A stretch of 64,000 nucleotides of DNA from Agelas oroides (lineage: Eukaryota; Porifera; Demospongiae; Agelasida; Agelasidae). The position numbers and the translations under genes were made by a program. The DNA is taken from assembly GCA_949130485.1 (NCBI GenBank), contig OX422204.1, positions 1,178,001 to 1,242,000 on the forward strand, given 5' to 3'. Shown here piece after piece: positions 22,801 through 37,700 of the stretch (the stretch's first letter is position 1; each line of letters begins with the position of its first letter). The notes beneath the pieces were generated by a model. The model saw only the letters and a program-made list of their open reading frames with translations, ran no database searches and was not told the DNA's origin.

Positions 22801-25800
22801 CACATACACTACTGCACATCACTGCATATACTATTGCACATCACTGCATATACGATCGCACATTGCTGCATGCTATTACATATCACTGCATATACTATTG
22901 CACATCACTGCATGCTACAGCTCATCACGCATACACTATTCTACATCACTGAATGCTACAGTACAACACTGCAATACCATTGCACATCCACAGCATGCTA
23001 TTGTAAATCACTGCATATACTATTGCACATCACTGCATGCTATAGTACATCACTGCATATACTATAGCACATCACTGCATACTATATTACATCCCTGCAT
23101 ATACTATTGCACATCACTACATATACTATTGCACACCACTGCATGTTATATTACATCACCGCATATACTACTGCACATTGCTGCATGCTATTACATATCA
23201 CTGCAAATACTATTGCACATCAATGCATGCTATAGTACATCACTGCATATACTATTGCACATCACTGCATATACTATTTTACATCACGGCATACACTATT
23301 GCACATCACTGCATATACTATAGCACATCACTGCATACTATATTACATCACTGCATATTCTACTGCACATTGCTGCATGCTAGAGTACATCATTGCATGT
23401 ACCATTGCACATCACTGCATATACTATTGCACATCACTGCAAGCTATATTACATCACTGCATGCCAAACTACATCACAGCATATACTACTGCACATTGCT
23501 GCATGCTATTCCATATCACTGCATATACTATTGCACATCACTGCATGCTTAGTATATCCCTGCATATACTATTGCACAGAACTGCATATACTTTTGCATA
23601 TCACTGCATTTTATAACACATCACTGATACACTATATTACATCACTGAATATACTATTGCACATCACTGCATGTTTTTGTATACCACTCCTTATAGTACT
23701 GCACATCACTGCAGCTATAGTATATCACTGCATACACTATTGCAAATCACTGCATGCAATATAACATCACTGCATATACTATTGCACATCACTGCATGTT
23801 ATACTACATCACTGCATATACTATTGCACATCACTGCATATAGTATTGCACATCACTGCATGCCATACTACACCCGGGATATACTATCGCACATCACTAC
23901 TTTTACATTGCACATCACTGCATGTTATATTACATCACTGAATATACTACTGCACATTGCTGCATGCTGTTGCATATCACTGCATATACTATTGCACATC
24001 AATGCATGCTAGAGTACATCATTGCATATACCACTGAACATCACTGCATATACTATTGCACATCACTGCATGCCAAACTACATCACTGCGTATACTACTG
24101 CACATTGCTGCATGCTATTCCATATCACTGCATATACTATTGCACATCACTGCATGCTATAGTATATCCCTGCATATATTATTGCACATAACTGATTTAA
24201 TGCACATCACTGCATATACAATTGCACATCACTGTATATAGTATTGCACATCACTGCATGCCATAGTACATCGGGGCATATACTATTGCACATCACTGCA
24301 TGCCATATTACATCACTGCATATACTATCGCACATCACTGCTATACAATTGCACATCACTGCATGCCATATTACAACTGCATATACTATTGCACATCACT
24401 GCATGTTATATTACATCACTGCATATATATACTACTGCACATTGCTGCATGCTATTGCATATCCCTGCATAGACTATTGCACATCACTGCATGTTATTGC
24501 ACATCACTGCATATACTACTGCACATTGCTGCATGCTATTGCATATCACTGCATATGCCATTGCACATTCACTGCATGCTATTGCAAATCACTGCATGTA
24601 CTATTGCACATCACTGCATGCTATAGTACATCACTGCATACACTATTGCACATCACTGCATGCAATATTACATTACTGCATATACTACTGCACATTGCTG
24701 CATGCTATTGCATATCACTGCATCTATTATTGCACATCACTGCATGCAATAGTACATCACTGCATATACCACTGCACATCACTGCATATACTATAGCACA
24801 TCACTGCATGCTGTTACATCACTGCACATTCTATTGTACATTGCTCCATGCTAGAGTACATCACTGCATATACCATTGCACATCACTGCATATAGTATTA
24901 CACATCACTGCAAGCTATATTACATCACTGCATATACTATTGCACATTGCTGCATGCTATTGCATATCACTGCATATGTTATTGCACATCACTGGATGTT
25001 ATAGTATATAACTGCATATACTATTGCACATCACTGCATGCAATATTACATTACTGCATATACTACTGCACATTGCTGCATGCTATTGCATATCACTGCA
25101 TCTATTATTGCACATCACTGCATGCAATAGTACATCACTGCATATACCACTGCACATCACTGCATATACTATAGCACATCACCGCATGCTGTTACATCAC
25201 TGCACATTCTATTGCACATTGCTCCATGCTAGAGTACATCACTGCATATACCATTGCACATCACTGCATATACTATTACACATCACTGCAAGCTATATTA
25301 CATCACTGCATAAACTAATGCACATTGCTGCATACTATTGCATATCACTGCATATGTTATTGCACATCACTGGATGTTATAGTATATAACTGCATATACT
25401 ATTGCACATCACTGCATGCAATATTACATTACTGCATATACTACTGCACATTGCTGCATGCTATTGCATATCACTGCATCTATTATTGCACATCACTGCA
25501 TGCAATAGTACATCACTGCATATACCACTGCACATCACTGCATATACTATAGCACATCACTGCATGCTGTTACATCACTGCACATTCTATTGCACATTGC
25601 TCCATGCTAGAGTACATCACTGCATATACCATTGCACATCACTGCATATACTATTACACATCACTGCAAGCTATATTACATCACTGCATATACTAATGCA
25701 CATTGCTGCATGCTATTGCATATCACTGCATATGTTATTGCACATCACTGGATGTTATAGTATATAACTGCATATACTATTGCACATCACTGCATGCCAT

Positions 25801-28800
25801 ACTACATCACTGCATATACTACTGCACATTGCTGCACGCTATTGCATATCACTGCATATACTATTGGACATAACTGCATATACAATTGCACATCACTGCA
25901 TCTATTACATCACTGCATATACTACTGCACAATGCTATCGCATATCACTGAATATACTATTGCACATCACTGCACGTTATAGCATATCACTGCATATACT
26001 ATTGCACATCACTGCATATACTATTGCACATCACTGCATACCATATTACATCACTGCATATACTATTGCATATCACTGCATATACTATTGCACATCACTG
26101 CATGTTACTTCACTGCATATACTACTGCACATTGCTGCATGCTATTGCATATCACTGCATATACTATTGCACATCACTGCATGCTATAGTACATCACTGT
26201 ATATACTATTGCACATCACTGCATGCTACAGCTCATCCTGCATACACTATTCCACATAACTGAACGCCACAGTACAACACTGCATATACCAGTGCACATT
26301 CACTTGCATGCCATAGTAAATCACTAAATATGCTGTGATAGTGCATCACTGCATGCACTATTGCACATCACTGCATGTTATATTACATCACTGCGTATAC
26401 TACTGCACATTCCTGCATGCTATTGCACATCACTGCAAATACTATTGCACATCACTGCATATACTATTGCACATCACTGCATATACTATTGCACATTGCT
26501 GCATGCTATTGCATATCACTGAATATACTATTGTACATCACTGGATGTTATAGTGTATCACTGCATATACTATTGCACATCACTGCATGCTACAGCTCAT
26601 CACTGCATACACTATTCCACATCACTGAATGCTACAGTACAACACTGCATATACCATTGTACATTCACTGCATATACCATTGTACATTCACTGCATGCTG
26701 TTGTAAATCACTACATATACTATTGCACATCACTGCATGCTATAGTACATCACTGCATATACTATCGCACATCACTGCTATACAATTGCACATCACTGCA
26801 TGCCATATTACAACTGCATATACTATTGCACATCACTGCATGTTATATTACATCACTGCATATATATACTACTGCACATTGCTGCATGCTATTGCATATC
26901 CCTGCATAGACTATTGCACATCACTGCATGTTATTGCACATCACTGCATATACTACTGCACATTGCTGCATGCTATTGCATATCACTGCATATGCCATTG
27001 CACATTCACTGCATGCTATTGCAAATCACTGCATGTACTATTGCACATCACTGCATGCTATAGTACATCACTGCATACACTATTGCACATCACTGCATGC
27101 AATATTACATTACTGCATATACTACTGCACATTGCTGCATGCTATTGCATATCACTGCATCTATTATTGCACATCACTGCATGCAATAGTACATCACTGC
27201 ATATACCACTGCACATCACTGCATATACTATAGCACATCACTGCATGCTGTTACATCACTGCACATTCTATTGTACATTGCTCCATGCTAGAGTACATCA
27301 CTGCATATACCATTGCACATCACTGCATATAGTATTACACATCACTGCAAGCTATATTACATCACTGCATATACTATTGCACATTGCTGCATGCTATTGC
27401 ATATCACTGCATATGTTATTGCACATCACTGGATGTTATAGTATATAACTGCATATACTATTGCACATCACTGCATGCAATATTACATTACTGCATATAC
27501 TACTGCACATTGCTGCATGCTATTGCATATCACTGCATCTATTATTGCACATCACTGCATGCAATAGTACATCACTGCATATACCACTGCACATCACTGC
27601 ATATACTATAGCACATCACCGCATGCTGTTACATCACTGCACATTCTATTGCACATTGCTCCATGCTAGAGTACATCACTGCATATACCATTGCACATCA
27701 CTGCATATACTATTACACATCACTGCAAGCTATATTACATCACTGCATAAACTAATGCACATTGCTGCATACTATTGCATATCACTGCATATGTTATTGC
27801 ACATCACTGGATGTTATAGTATATAACTGCATATACTATTGCACATCACTGCATGCCATACTACATCACTGCATATACTACTGCACATTGCTGCACGCTA
27901 TTGCATATCACTGCATATACTATTGGACATAACTGCATATACAATTGCACATCACTGCATCTATTACATCACTGCATATACTACTGCACAATGCTATCGC
28001 ATATCACTGAATATACTATTGCACATCACTGCACGTTATAGCATATCACTGCATATACTATTGCACATCACTGCATATACTATTGCACATCACTGCATAC
28101 CATATTACATCACTGCATATACTATTGCATATCACTGCATATACTATTGCACATCACTGCATGTTACTTCACTGCATATACTACTGCACATTGCTGCATG
28201 CTATTGCATATCACTGCATATACTATTGCACATCACTGCATGCTATAGTACATCACTGTATATACTATTGCACATCACTGCATGCTACAGCTCATCCTGC
28301 ATACACTATTCCACATAACTGAACGCCACAGTACAACACTGCATATACCAGTGCACATTCACTTGCATGCCATAGTAAATCACTAAATATGCTGTGATAG
28401 TGCATCACTGCATGCACTATTGCACATCACTGCATGTTATATTACATCACTGCGTATACTACTGCACATTCCTGCATGCTATTGCACATCACTGCAAATA
28501 CTATTGCACATCACTGCATATACTATTGCACATCACTGCATATACTATTGCACATTGCTGCATGCTATTGCATATCACTGAATATACTATTGTACATCAC
28601 TGGATGTTATAGTGTATCACTGCATATACTATTGCACATCACTGCATGCTACAGCTCATCACTGCATACACTATTCCACATCACTGAATGCTACAGTACA
28701 ACACTGCATATACCATTGTACATTCACTGCATATACCATTGTACATTCACTGCATGCTGTTGTAAATCACTACATATACTATTGCACATCACTGCATGCT

Positions 28801-29006
28801 ATAGTACATCACTGCATATACTATTGCATATCACTGCATGCAATATTACATTACTGCATATACTACTGCACATTGCTGCATGCTATTGCATATCACTACA
28901 TATACTATTGCACATCACTGCATGCTATAGTACATCACTGCATATACTATAGCACATCACTGCATGCTATATTACATCACCGCATATACTATCACTGCAT
29001 ATACTA
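22801..29006 (+). repeat. 6.2-kb satellite of about 22-bp CATCACTGCATATACTATTG units
   Basis: Basic units CATCACTGCATATACTATTGCA and variants ending TGCATGCTAT, interspersed with CACATTGCTGCATGCTATTG. The 22-bp period gives overlapping HITAYTIAHHC-like open frames up to 357 codons; none is a plausible gene. Higher-order structure is described in a separate entry. Confidence 0.95.
24318..28822 (+). repeat. Tandem 2437/2059-bp duplication with 378-bp higher-order units
   Basis: The segment starting at about 24318 recurs at about 26755 (offset 2437). Past an internal deletion the offset becomes 2059, because the second copy has one fewer 378-bp unit. Three 378-bp units (ending near 25022, 25400 and 25778) occur in the first copy and two in the second. 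Rare variants such as TATACAATTGCACATCACTG after TATCGCACATC are shared exactly, showing recent duplication. Confidence 0.85.
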
Positions 29007-29105
29007 TAGGGAGACATGGACAGGGAGAGGAACAGATAGACAGGGACAGGAATATGAACAGGGACTGATGGACAGGAACATGGATGAGAAGGACAGGGAC
29101 AGGTA
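29007..29105. repeat. Short GACAGGRACATGGA minisatellite
   Basis: Degenerate repeats of GACAGGGA / GACAGGAACATGGA directly follow the CATCACTGCA satellite. They have no clear relation to the later AGACA satellite. Confidence 0.55.
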
Positions 29106-30435
29106 AGAGGGGCAAAGGTCTTTTGTGAGTTAATGGCTTTCAGAAAAGCCAGTTGAGACTATACAATCAGAATAGGGTTGGCACCATCTTTTCACAAGCC
29201 CAGCACTGTTTCCATGCATAGATGTGACCTCCAAACCTCCTCCCAGTGACCATCACAAGTAGCTCTACCATTTCTCCCCATGATAGATGCATGCTAGATA
29301 TAGATCTATGTAATTACTTTAAGGGAAGCATTTACCGGCCCAACATACATGATTACAATTCTCACAAAATTGTGAGAACAATGGACATTACGTGCTATTG
29401 GGGCAGACAGCTGTAAATCAGTTGCACCTTGAAATGCAACTGGTATTTACCTGCAATGCTACAATTCTGATTATATACAATTCAGAATATTAAAAACAAA
29501 TTGTAGCTAAGTGTAGGCTAATTAGCTCTTAACTGCACAAACAAAAAACACAAACTAAATTGCATCAGTTTCTATTTCTACCTAAGAAAGCTAAAGTACC
29601 ACCTGCAAAACACAACGCTGGTTACATAAACCAAAAGCAATACAAAGCATCATGGAGCCCCAAACTTAACACAGTTGTGAACAATGTTCACAACTGCATT
29701 GTAATAAAAATAACTAAGGTGTGCATTTACCTACACCCTATTCACACAAAGCCTACACCTGGTACAAACCTCACCAGTTTGTCAGGCACTTAAGTAACAT
29801 GCTAAATATGCATTGACAGTATTTAGCTACCTCCTAACCTACCTGCACACACCTGCATTCTGCCAAAGGCAAAATGTAGTTAATATCTACACTAGGTACC
29901 TTGAAGACTTGTACTAAGTCTTGCTGTTTAGAGGACTGCTTTACGATGTGGAGTATTCCGTGCTGAGACTAGAAGGGAATTGGGAGGGGCAAGAGGGAAG
30001 AGAAACACGAGAACAACAGACAGCAGGATATTTTAAGACAACACAAGCCATGCATATTGGTAGGTTCAGTTTGTTGGCATGCACACATCTTGCTGCTTCG
30101 GAATATGCTTCAGACTTATTTAGACTAGATGGGAAAAATAGAAAGGGGGGCAAGGGGGAGAGACACAGGACAGATTTAAGCAGGCAGCAAAGTATACTTT
30201 CTTGGACAAGCCATGCACACAAGAGTGCAACACAAGTTTTACTCTTTAAGTCGAGTACATCACCACCTTGACATCTTGGTAGAGGAGCACTCAATAACGG
30301 TGTCTCCCTCACACACCCTCTATCTTCCTCCCACTCATTCCACACCCTTCTCCCCACACACCCCTCACCCACACCCCACACACCCCTTCACATACTCATG
30401 CACCCACACACCTTCAAGCTCCCAAGCCTTCATAT
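29106..30435. other. Low-copy spacer, no gene recognised
   Basis: AT-rich low-copy sequence. Around 29966-30060 and 30121-30230 there is a diverged direct duplication (AGACTAGAAGGGAA... and AGACTAGATGGGAA..., both ending near ACAAGCCATGCA). CT-rich CACACACCC runs lie at 30300-30420. No exon with family similarity could be supported; a further kinase exon was looked for and not convincingly found. Confidence 0.5.
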
Positions 30436-30845
30436 CACATCTCTAGATCTTTTGCACTCGGGTCGATCTGTCTTGGCCATTCAATCTTCCTCTGGGATCT
30501 TGTAGATACAAAACAGATGTTCATCAAAAATTGGTGGATAGCTAGAGCACGGAGGATGGAAGATGGAGAGGGAGTAGAGGGAGAAAGGGAGGAAAGGAGG
30601 GGGACAGAAACGGAGGGAGGGAAGAAATGAAGAGAAGGAAAGAGAAATGTGGAGAATGGGAAAGATGAAATTTGACCCCCGCCCACACATCCCCACACCC
30701 ACCCACTTTCCACAACCCACATCACTTACCCCACAAGCATCTCACAGATGAGATACCAAGTGCCCACCAATCCACCTCCTTCCCGTGACTCTGTCTCTGG
30801 ATGATCTGTGGAGCCAGGTACTGTGGCGTACCACAGTGCACACAT
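30436..30845 (-). pseudogene. AGC protein kinase fragment (PRKX-like), two frameshifts
   Basis: Two exons of a cAMP-dependent-type kinase C-lobe. Exon 30730-30845 reads [15 protein letters not shown] then [12 protein letters not shown], the activation-segment end and helix F of PRKX/PKA kinases. The APE glutamate is replaced by Gln, as is the Glu after GTP. Directly after WALG one base is missing (near 30753); restoring frame gives LICEMLVG and a GTAAGT donor. Exon 30436-30541 (acceptor CTCTAG) reads GYPPIFDEHLFCIY, then a second frame change near 30500, then KIEWPRQIDPSAKDL, the conserved PRKX block. The intron between them holds a GA-rich repeat. N-lobe, DFG and HRD exons are not seen; upstream lies the 18.6-kb satellite. 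It is either a decaying pseudogene or consensus errors in a hard region; the paired APE and GTPE changes favour decay. Confidence 0.6.
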
Positions 30846-31288
30846 CTGTGTGAGGGGGAGAGGTGAGCCCATGTGGAATCAGTCTACCACTTGTGGGAAT
30901 ATTTCCCAGGCCGTCTACAGTTTTCCGAGTGACAGAAAGTGGCCTGCGAACACAGTGTTCAAAAGCACTAGTTATATTCTACTAGTATACACTTGAATAA
31001 CACAAGTGACAACTGAAAATGTGGGGAAGAGGGGGAGGAGAGGGGGAGAGAGGGAGAGGGGGGAAGAGTAGAGACTTAAGTGCCATGATAGATGGTGACT
31101 AATGGGGAGAGGGAATAAAGGAAGGAGAGGAGGGGGAGGGAGGAGGGGGAAGGAGGAGGGGGAGGGAGGAGGGGAAGGAGGGGAGGGAGGGAGGAGGGGG
31201 AGGAAAGGGAGGAAGAGTGGAGGGAGGAGAGGAAGGAGGGAGTGGGAGTAGGGTTACGGAAGAGAGGGAGGGTTGGGAGGCAAGGGAA
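30846..31288. other. Spacer with purine-rich GGGGGAGGA repeat
   Basis: The first part is low-copy and contains a possible degenerate foldback half (TTCCCAGGCCGTCTACAGTT ... AGTGGCCTG, about 30908-30948). From about 31022 to 31275 it is a GGGGGAGGA/GGGAGGAGGGG purine repeat leading into the AGACA satellite. No gene is seen. Confidence 0.6.
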
Positions 31289-34200
31289 CAGAGAGACAAG
31301 ACAGAGAGTACAGACAGACAGACAAGACAGACAAGACAGACAGACAGACAAGAGACAGACTAGACAGACAAGACAGACAAGACAGACAGACAAGACAGAC
31401 AGACTAGACAGACAAGACAGACAAGACAGACAAGACATACAGACAGACAAGACAGACGAGAGACAAGACAGACAAGACAAACGACAAGACAGAGGACAGA
31501 GAGACAAGACAGACAGACAAGACAGACAAGACAGACAGACAAGTCAGACAGACAAGACAGACAAGAAAGACAGACAGACAAGACAAAGAAGACAGACAAG
31601 ACAGACAGACAAGACAGAGAAGACAGACAGACAAGACAAACAAGACAGACAAAACAGACAGAGAAGACAGACAAAACAGACAGACAAGACAGACAATTCA
31701 GACAGAAAAGACAAACAGACAGACAAGACAGACAAGACAGACAAGACAGACAGACAAGACAGACAAGACGGACAAGACAGACAAGACAGACAGACAAGAC
31801 AGACAGGACAAACAAGACAGACAGACAAGACAGACAGACAGACAAGGCAGCAAGACAGACAAGACAGACAGGACAGACAAGAGACAGACAACACAGACAG
31901 ACAGGAAAGACAGACAGACAAGACAGACAAGACAGACAAGACAGACAGACAAGACAGACAAGACAGACAAGACAGACAAGACAGACAGACAAGACAGACA
32001 AGACAGACAGACAGACATAAAGACAGAGAAGAGAGACAGACAGACAAGACAGACAAGACATACAAGACAGACAAGACAGACAGACAGACAAGACAGACAA
32101 GACAGACAAGACATACAGACAAGACAGACAAGACAGACAGACAAGACAGACAAAACAGACAAGACAGACAGAAAAGACAGACAAGACAGAAAACAAAGAC
32201 AAGACAGACAGACAAAGACAGACAGACAAGACAGACAAGACAGACAAGACAGACAAGAAAGACAAGACATACAGACAAAAGAGACAAGACAGACAAGACA
32301 GACAAGACAAACAGACAAGACAGACAAGACAGACAAGACAGACAGACAAGACAGACAAGACAGACAGAAAAGAAAGACAGACAAGACAGACAAGACAGAC
32401 AGACAGACAAGACAGACAGACAAGACAGACAAGACAGACAAGACATACAGACAGATAAGACAGACAAGACAGACAGACAAGACAGACAGACAAGACAGAC
32501 AAGACAGACAGAGAAAAACAGACAGACAAGACAGACAAGACAGACAGAAAAAAAAGACAGACAAGACAGACAAGACAGACAGACAAGACAGACAGACAAG
32601 ACAGACAAGACAGAGAAGACATACAGACAGATAAGACAGACAAGACAGACAGACAAGACAGACAGACAAGACAGACGGACAAGACAGACAAGACAGACAA
32701 GACAGACAGACAAGACAGACAAGACAGACAGATTGACAAGACAGACAAGACAGACAAGACAGACAGACAGACAAGACAGACAGACAAGACAGACAAGACA
32801 TACAGACAAGACAGACAAGACAGACAGACAAGACATACAAGACAGACAAGACTGACAGACAAGACAGACAAGACAGACAAGACAGACAGACAAGACAGAC
32901 AGACAAGACAGACAAGACAGACAAGACAGACAAGACAGACCGACAAGACAGACAAGACAGACAGACAAGGCAAACAAGACAGACAGACAAGGCAAACAAG
33001 ACAGACAAGACAGACAGACAAGACAGACAGACAAGACAGACAAGACAGACAAGACAGACAGACAGACAAGACAGACAAGACAGACAAGACAGACAGACAG
33101 ACAAGACAGACAAGACAGACAAGACATACAGACAGACAAGACAGACAAGACAGACAAGACAGACAGACAAGACAGACAGACAAGACAGACAGACAAGACA
33201 GAAAAGACAGACAAGACAGACAAGACATACAGACAGACAAGACAGACAAGACAGACAAGACAGACAAGACAGACAGACAGACAAGACAGACAAGACAGAC
33301 AAGACATACAGACAGACAAGAGAGACAAGACAGCAAGACAGACAAGACATAAAGACAGATAAGACAGAAGACAGACAGACAAGACAAGACAGACAAGACA
33401 GACAAGACAGACAGACAGACAAGACAGACAGACAAGACAGACAAGACAGACAGACAACACAGACAAGACAGACAAGACAGACAAGACAGACAGACAAGAC
33501 AGACAAGACAGACAGATTAACAAGACAGACAAGACAGACAAGACAGACAAGATAGACAGACAAGACAGACAAGACAGACAAGACAGACAGACAAGACAGA
33601 CAGACAAGACAGACAGACAGGACAGACAGAGAAGACAGACAAACAAGACAGATAGACAAGACAGACAGACAAGACAGACAAGACAGACAGACAGATAAGA
33701 CAGAAAACACAGACAAGACAGACAAGACAGACAGACAAGACAGAGAAGACAGAAAAGACAGACAAGACATACAGACAAGACAGACAAGACAGACAGACAA
33801 GACAGACAAGACAGACAAGACAGACAAGACAGACAGACAAGACAGACAAGACAGACAGACAGACAAGACAGACAGACAAGACAGACAAGACAGACAAACA
33901 AGACAGACAAGACAGACAAGACAGACAGAAAAGACAGACAAGACAGACAGACAGACAAGACAGACAGACAAGACAGACAGACAGGACAGACAGACAAGAC
34001 AGACAAGACAGACAAAACAGACAGACAAGACAGACAGACAAGACAGACAGACAAGACAGACAGACAGGACAGACAGACAAGATAGACAGACAAGACAGAC
34101 AGACAAGACAGACAGACAAGTCAGACAGACAAGACAGACAGACAGACAAGACAAGAGACAGAAAAGACAGACAAGACAGACAAGACAGAGAAGACAGACA

Positions 34201-34703
34201 GACAAGACAGACAGACAAGACAGACAGACAAGACAGACAAGACAGACAGACAAGACAGACAAGACAGACAAGACATACAGACAGATAAGACAGAAGACAG
34301 ACAGACAAGACAGACAAGACAGACAAGACAGACAGACAGACAAGACAGACAGACAAGACAGACAAGACAGACAAACAAGACAGACAAGACAGACAAGACA
34401 GACAGACAAGACAGACAAGACAGACAGACAGACAAGACAGACAGACAAGACAGACAGACAGGACAGACAGACAAGACAGACAAGACAGACAAAACAGACA
34501 GACAAGACAGACAGACAAGACAGACAGACAAGACAGACAGACAGGACAGACAGACAAGATAGACAGACAAGACAGACAGACAAGACAGACAGACAAGTCA
34601 GACAGACAAGACAGACAGACAGACAAGACAAGACACAGAAAAGACAGACAAGACAGACAAGACAGAGAAGACAGACAGACAAGACAGATAGACAAGACAG
34701 ACA

Positions 34704-34735
<32 letters not shown>

Positions 34736-37700
34736 CAGACAAGACAGACAGACAAAAACAGACAGACAAGACAGACAGACAGATAAGACAGACAAGACAG
34801 ACAGACAAGACAGACAAGACAGACAAGACAGACAGACAAGACAGACAGACTGACAAGACAGACAAGACAGACAAGACAGACAAGACAGACAGACAAGACA
34901 GACAGACAAGACAGACAGACAAGACAGACAGACAAGACAGACAAGACAGACAAGACAGACAGACAAGACAGACAAGAAAGACAAGACAGACAAGACAGAC
35001 AAGACAGAAAAGAGAGACAGACAAGACAGACAGACAAGACAGACAAGACAGACAGACTGACAAGACAGACAAGACAGACAAGACAGACAAGACAGACAGA
35101 CAGATAAGACAGACAGACAGACAAGACAGAGAAGACAGACAAGACATACAGACAGACAAGACAGTCAAGACATACAGACAAGACAGACAAGACAGACAAG
35201 ACAGACAGACAAGACAGACAAGACAGACAGACAAGACAGACAAACAAGACAGACAAGACAGACAAGACAAGACACACAGACAGACAAGACAGACAAGACA
35301 GACAAGACAGACAAGACAGACAGACAGACAAGACAGACAGACAAGACAGACAGACAAGACAGACAAGACAGAGAGAAAAGACAGACAAGACAGAAAACAC
35401 AGACAAGACAGACAAGACAGACAAGACAGACAAGACAGACAGACAAGACAGAGAAGACAGACAAGACAGACAAGACATACAGACAAGACAGACAGACAAG
35501 ACAGACAAGACAGACAAGACAGATAGACAAGACAGACAAGACAGACAGACAAGACAGACAAGACAGACAGACAAGACAGACAAGACAGACAAGACAGACA
35601 GACAGATAAGACAGACAGACAGACAAGACAGACAGACAAGACAGACAAGACAGACAAGACAGACAGACAAGACAGACAAGACAGACAAGAAAGACAAGAC
35701 AGACAAGACAGACAAGACAGAAAAGAGAGACAGACAAGACAGACAGACAAGACAGACAAGACAGACAGACTGACAAGACAGACAAGACAGACAAGACAGA
35801 CAAGACAGACAGACAGATAAGACAGACAGACAGACAAGACAGAGAAGACAGACAAGACATACAGACAGACAAGACAGTCAAGACATACAGACAAGACAGA
35901 CAAGACAGACAAGACAGACAGACAAGACAGACAAGACAGACAAGACAGACAGACAAGACAGACAAACAAGACAGACAAGACAGACAAGACAGACAAGACA
36001 TACAGACAGACAAGACAGACAAGAAAAACAAGACAGACAAGACAGACAGACAGACAAGACAGACAGACAAGACAGACAGACAAGACAGACAAGACAGAGA
36101 GAAAAGACAGACAAGACAGAAAACACAGACAAGACAGACAAGACAGACAAGACAGACAGACAAGACAGAGAAGACAGACAAGACAGACAAGACATACAGA
36201 CAAGACAGACAGACAAGACAGACAAGACAGACAAGACAGACAGACAAGACAGACAAGACAGACAAGACAGATAGACAAGACAGACAAGACAGACAGACAA
36301 GACAGACAAGACACAGACAAGACAGACAAGACAGACAAGACAGACAGACAGATAAGACAGACAGACAGACAAGACAGACAGACAAGACAGAGAAGACAGA
36401 CAAGACATACAGACAGACAAGACAGTCAAGACATACAGCCAAGACAGACAAGACAGACAAGACAGACAGACAAGACAGACAAGACAGACAAGACAGACAG
36501 ACAAGACAGACAGACAAGACAGACAAGACAGACAAGACATACAGACAGACAAGACAGACAAGACATACAAGACAGACAGACAGACAAGACAGACAGACAA
36601 GACAGACAAGACATACAGACAAGACAGACAAGACAGACAGACAAGACAGACAAGACTGACAGACAAGACAGACAAGACAGACAAGACATACAGACAGATA
36701 AGACAGAAGACACAGACAAGACAGACAAGACAGACAAGACAGACAGACAGACATGACAGACAGACAAGACAGACAAGACAGACAGACAAGACAGACAAGA
36801 CAGACAAGAGAGACAGACAAGACAGACAAGACAGACAGACAAGACAGACAGACAAGACAGACAGACAGGACAGACAGACAAGACAGACAAGACAGACAAA
36901 ACAGACAGACAAGACAGACAGACAAGACAGACAGGACAGACATACAAGATAGACAGACAAGACAGACAGACAAGACAGACAGACAAGTCAGACAGACAAG
37001 ACAGACAGACAGACAAGACAAGAGAGACAGAAAAGACAGACAAGACAGACAAGACAGAGAAGACAGACAGACAAGACAGATAGACAAGACAGACAAGACA
37101 GACAAGACAGACAGACAGACAAGACAGACAGACAAGACAGACAAGACAAACAGACAAAAACAGACAGACAAGACAGACAGACAGACAAGACAGACAAGAC
37201 AGACAGACAAGACAGACAAGACAGACAAGACAGACAGACAAGACAGACAGACTGACAAGACAGACAAGACAGACAAGACAGACAAGACAGACAGACAAGA
37301 CAGACAGCCAAGACAGACAGACAAGACAGACAAGACAGACAAGACAGACAGACAAGACAGACAAGACAGACAGACAAGACAAGACAGACAGACAAGACAG
37401 ACAAGACAGATAAGAGAGACAGACAAGACAGACAGACAAGACAGACAAGACAGACAGACTGACAAGACAGACAAGACAGACAAGACAGACAAGACTGACA
37501 GACAGATAAGACAGACAGACAGACAAGACAGACAGACAAGACAGAGAAGAAAGACAAGACATACAGACAGACAAGACAGTCAAGACATACAGACAAGACA
37601 GACAAGACAGACAAGACAGACAGACAAGACAGACAAGACAGACAAGACATACAGACAGACAAGACAGACAAGACAGACAAGACAGACAAGACAGACAGAC

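Noticed and set aside
26375..27448. 357-codon His/Cys/Tyr-rich plus frame
   Set aside because: Translation of the 22-bp CATCACTGCATATACTATTG unit; the frame continues only where unit-length changes happen to compensate.
22801..29006. CRISPR-like array
   Set aside because: Repeats are contiguous and diverged with no unique spacers, and the genome is eukaryotic.
29560..29793. 77-codon plus frame in the 29-30 kb spacer
   Set aside because: No family resemblance, no splice partner, average composition; a chance frame in AT-rich DNA.
30240..30300. A further kinase exon (RCQGGDVLDLKS on the minus strand) resembling the PRKX LGNMKNGADDVK region
   Set aside because: Similarity is limited to a few residues, order is imperfect and no phase-consistent splice sites were found.
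31242..32855. Asp/Arg/Thr/Gln-rich plus-strand frames (also 36753-39161 and others)
   Set aside because: Same satellite, opposite strand. The frames exist because the repeat words contain no stop codons; there is no start context or splice evidence.
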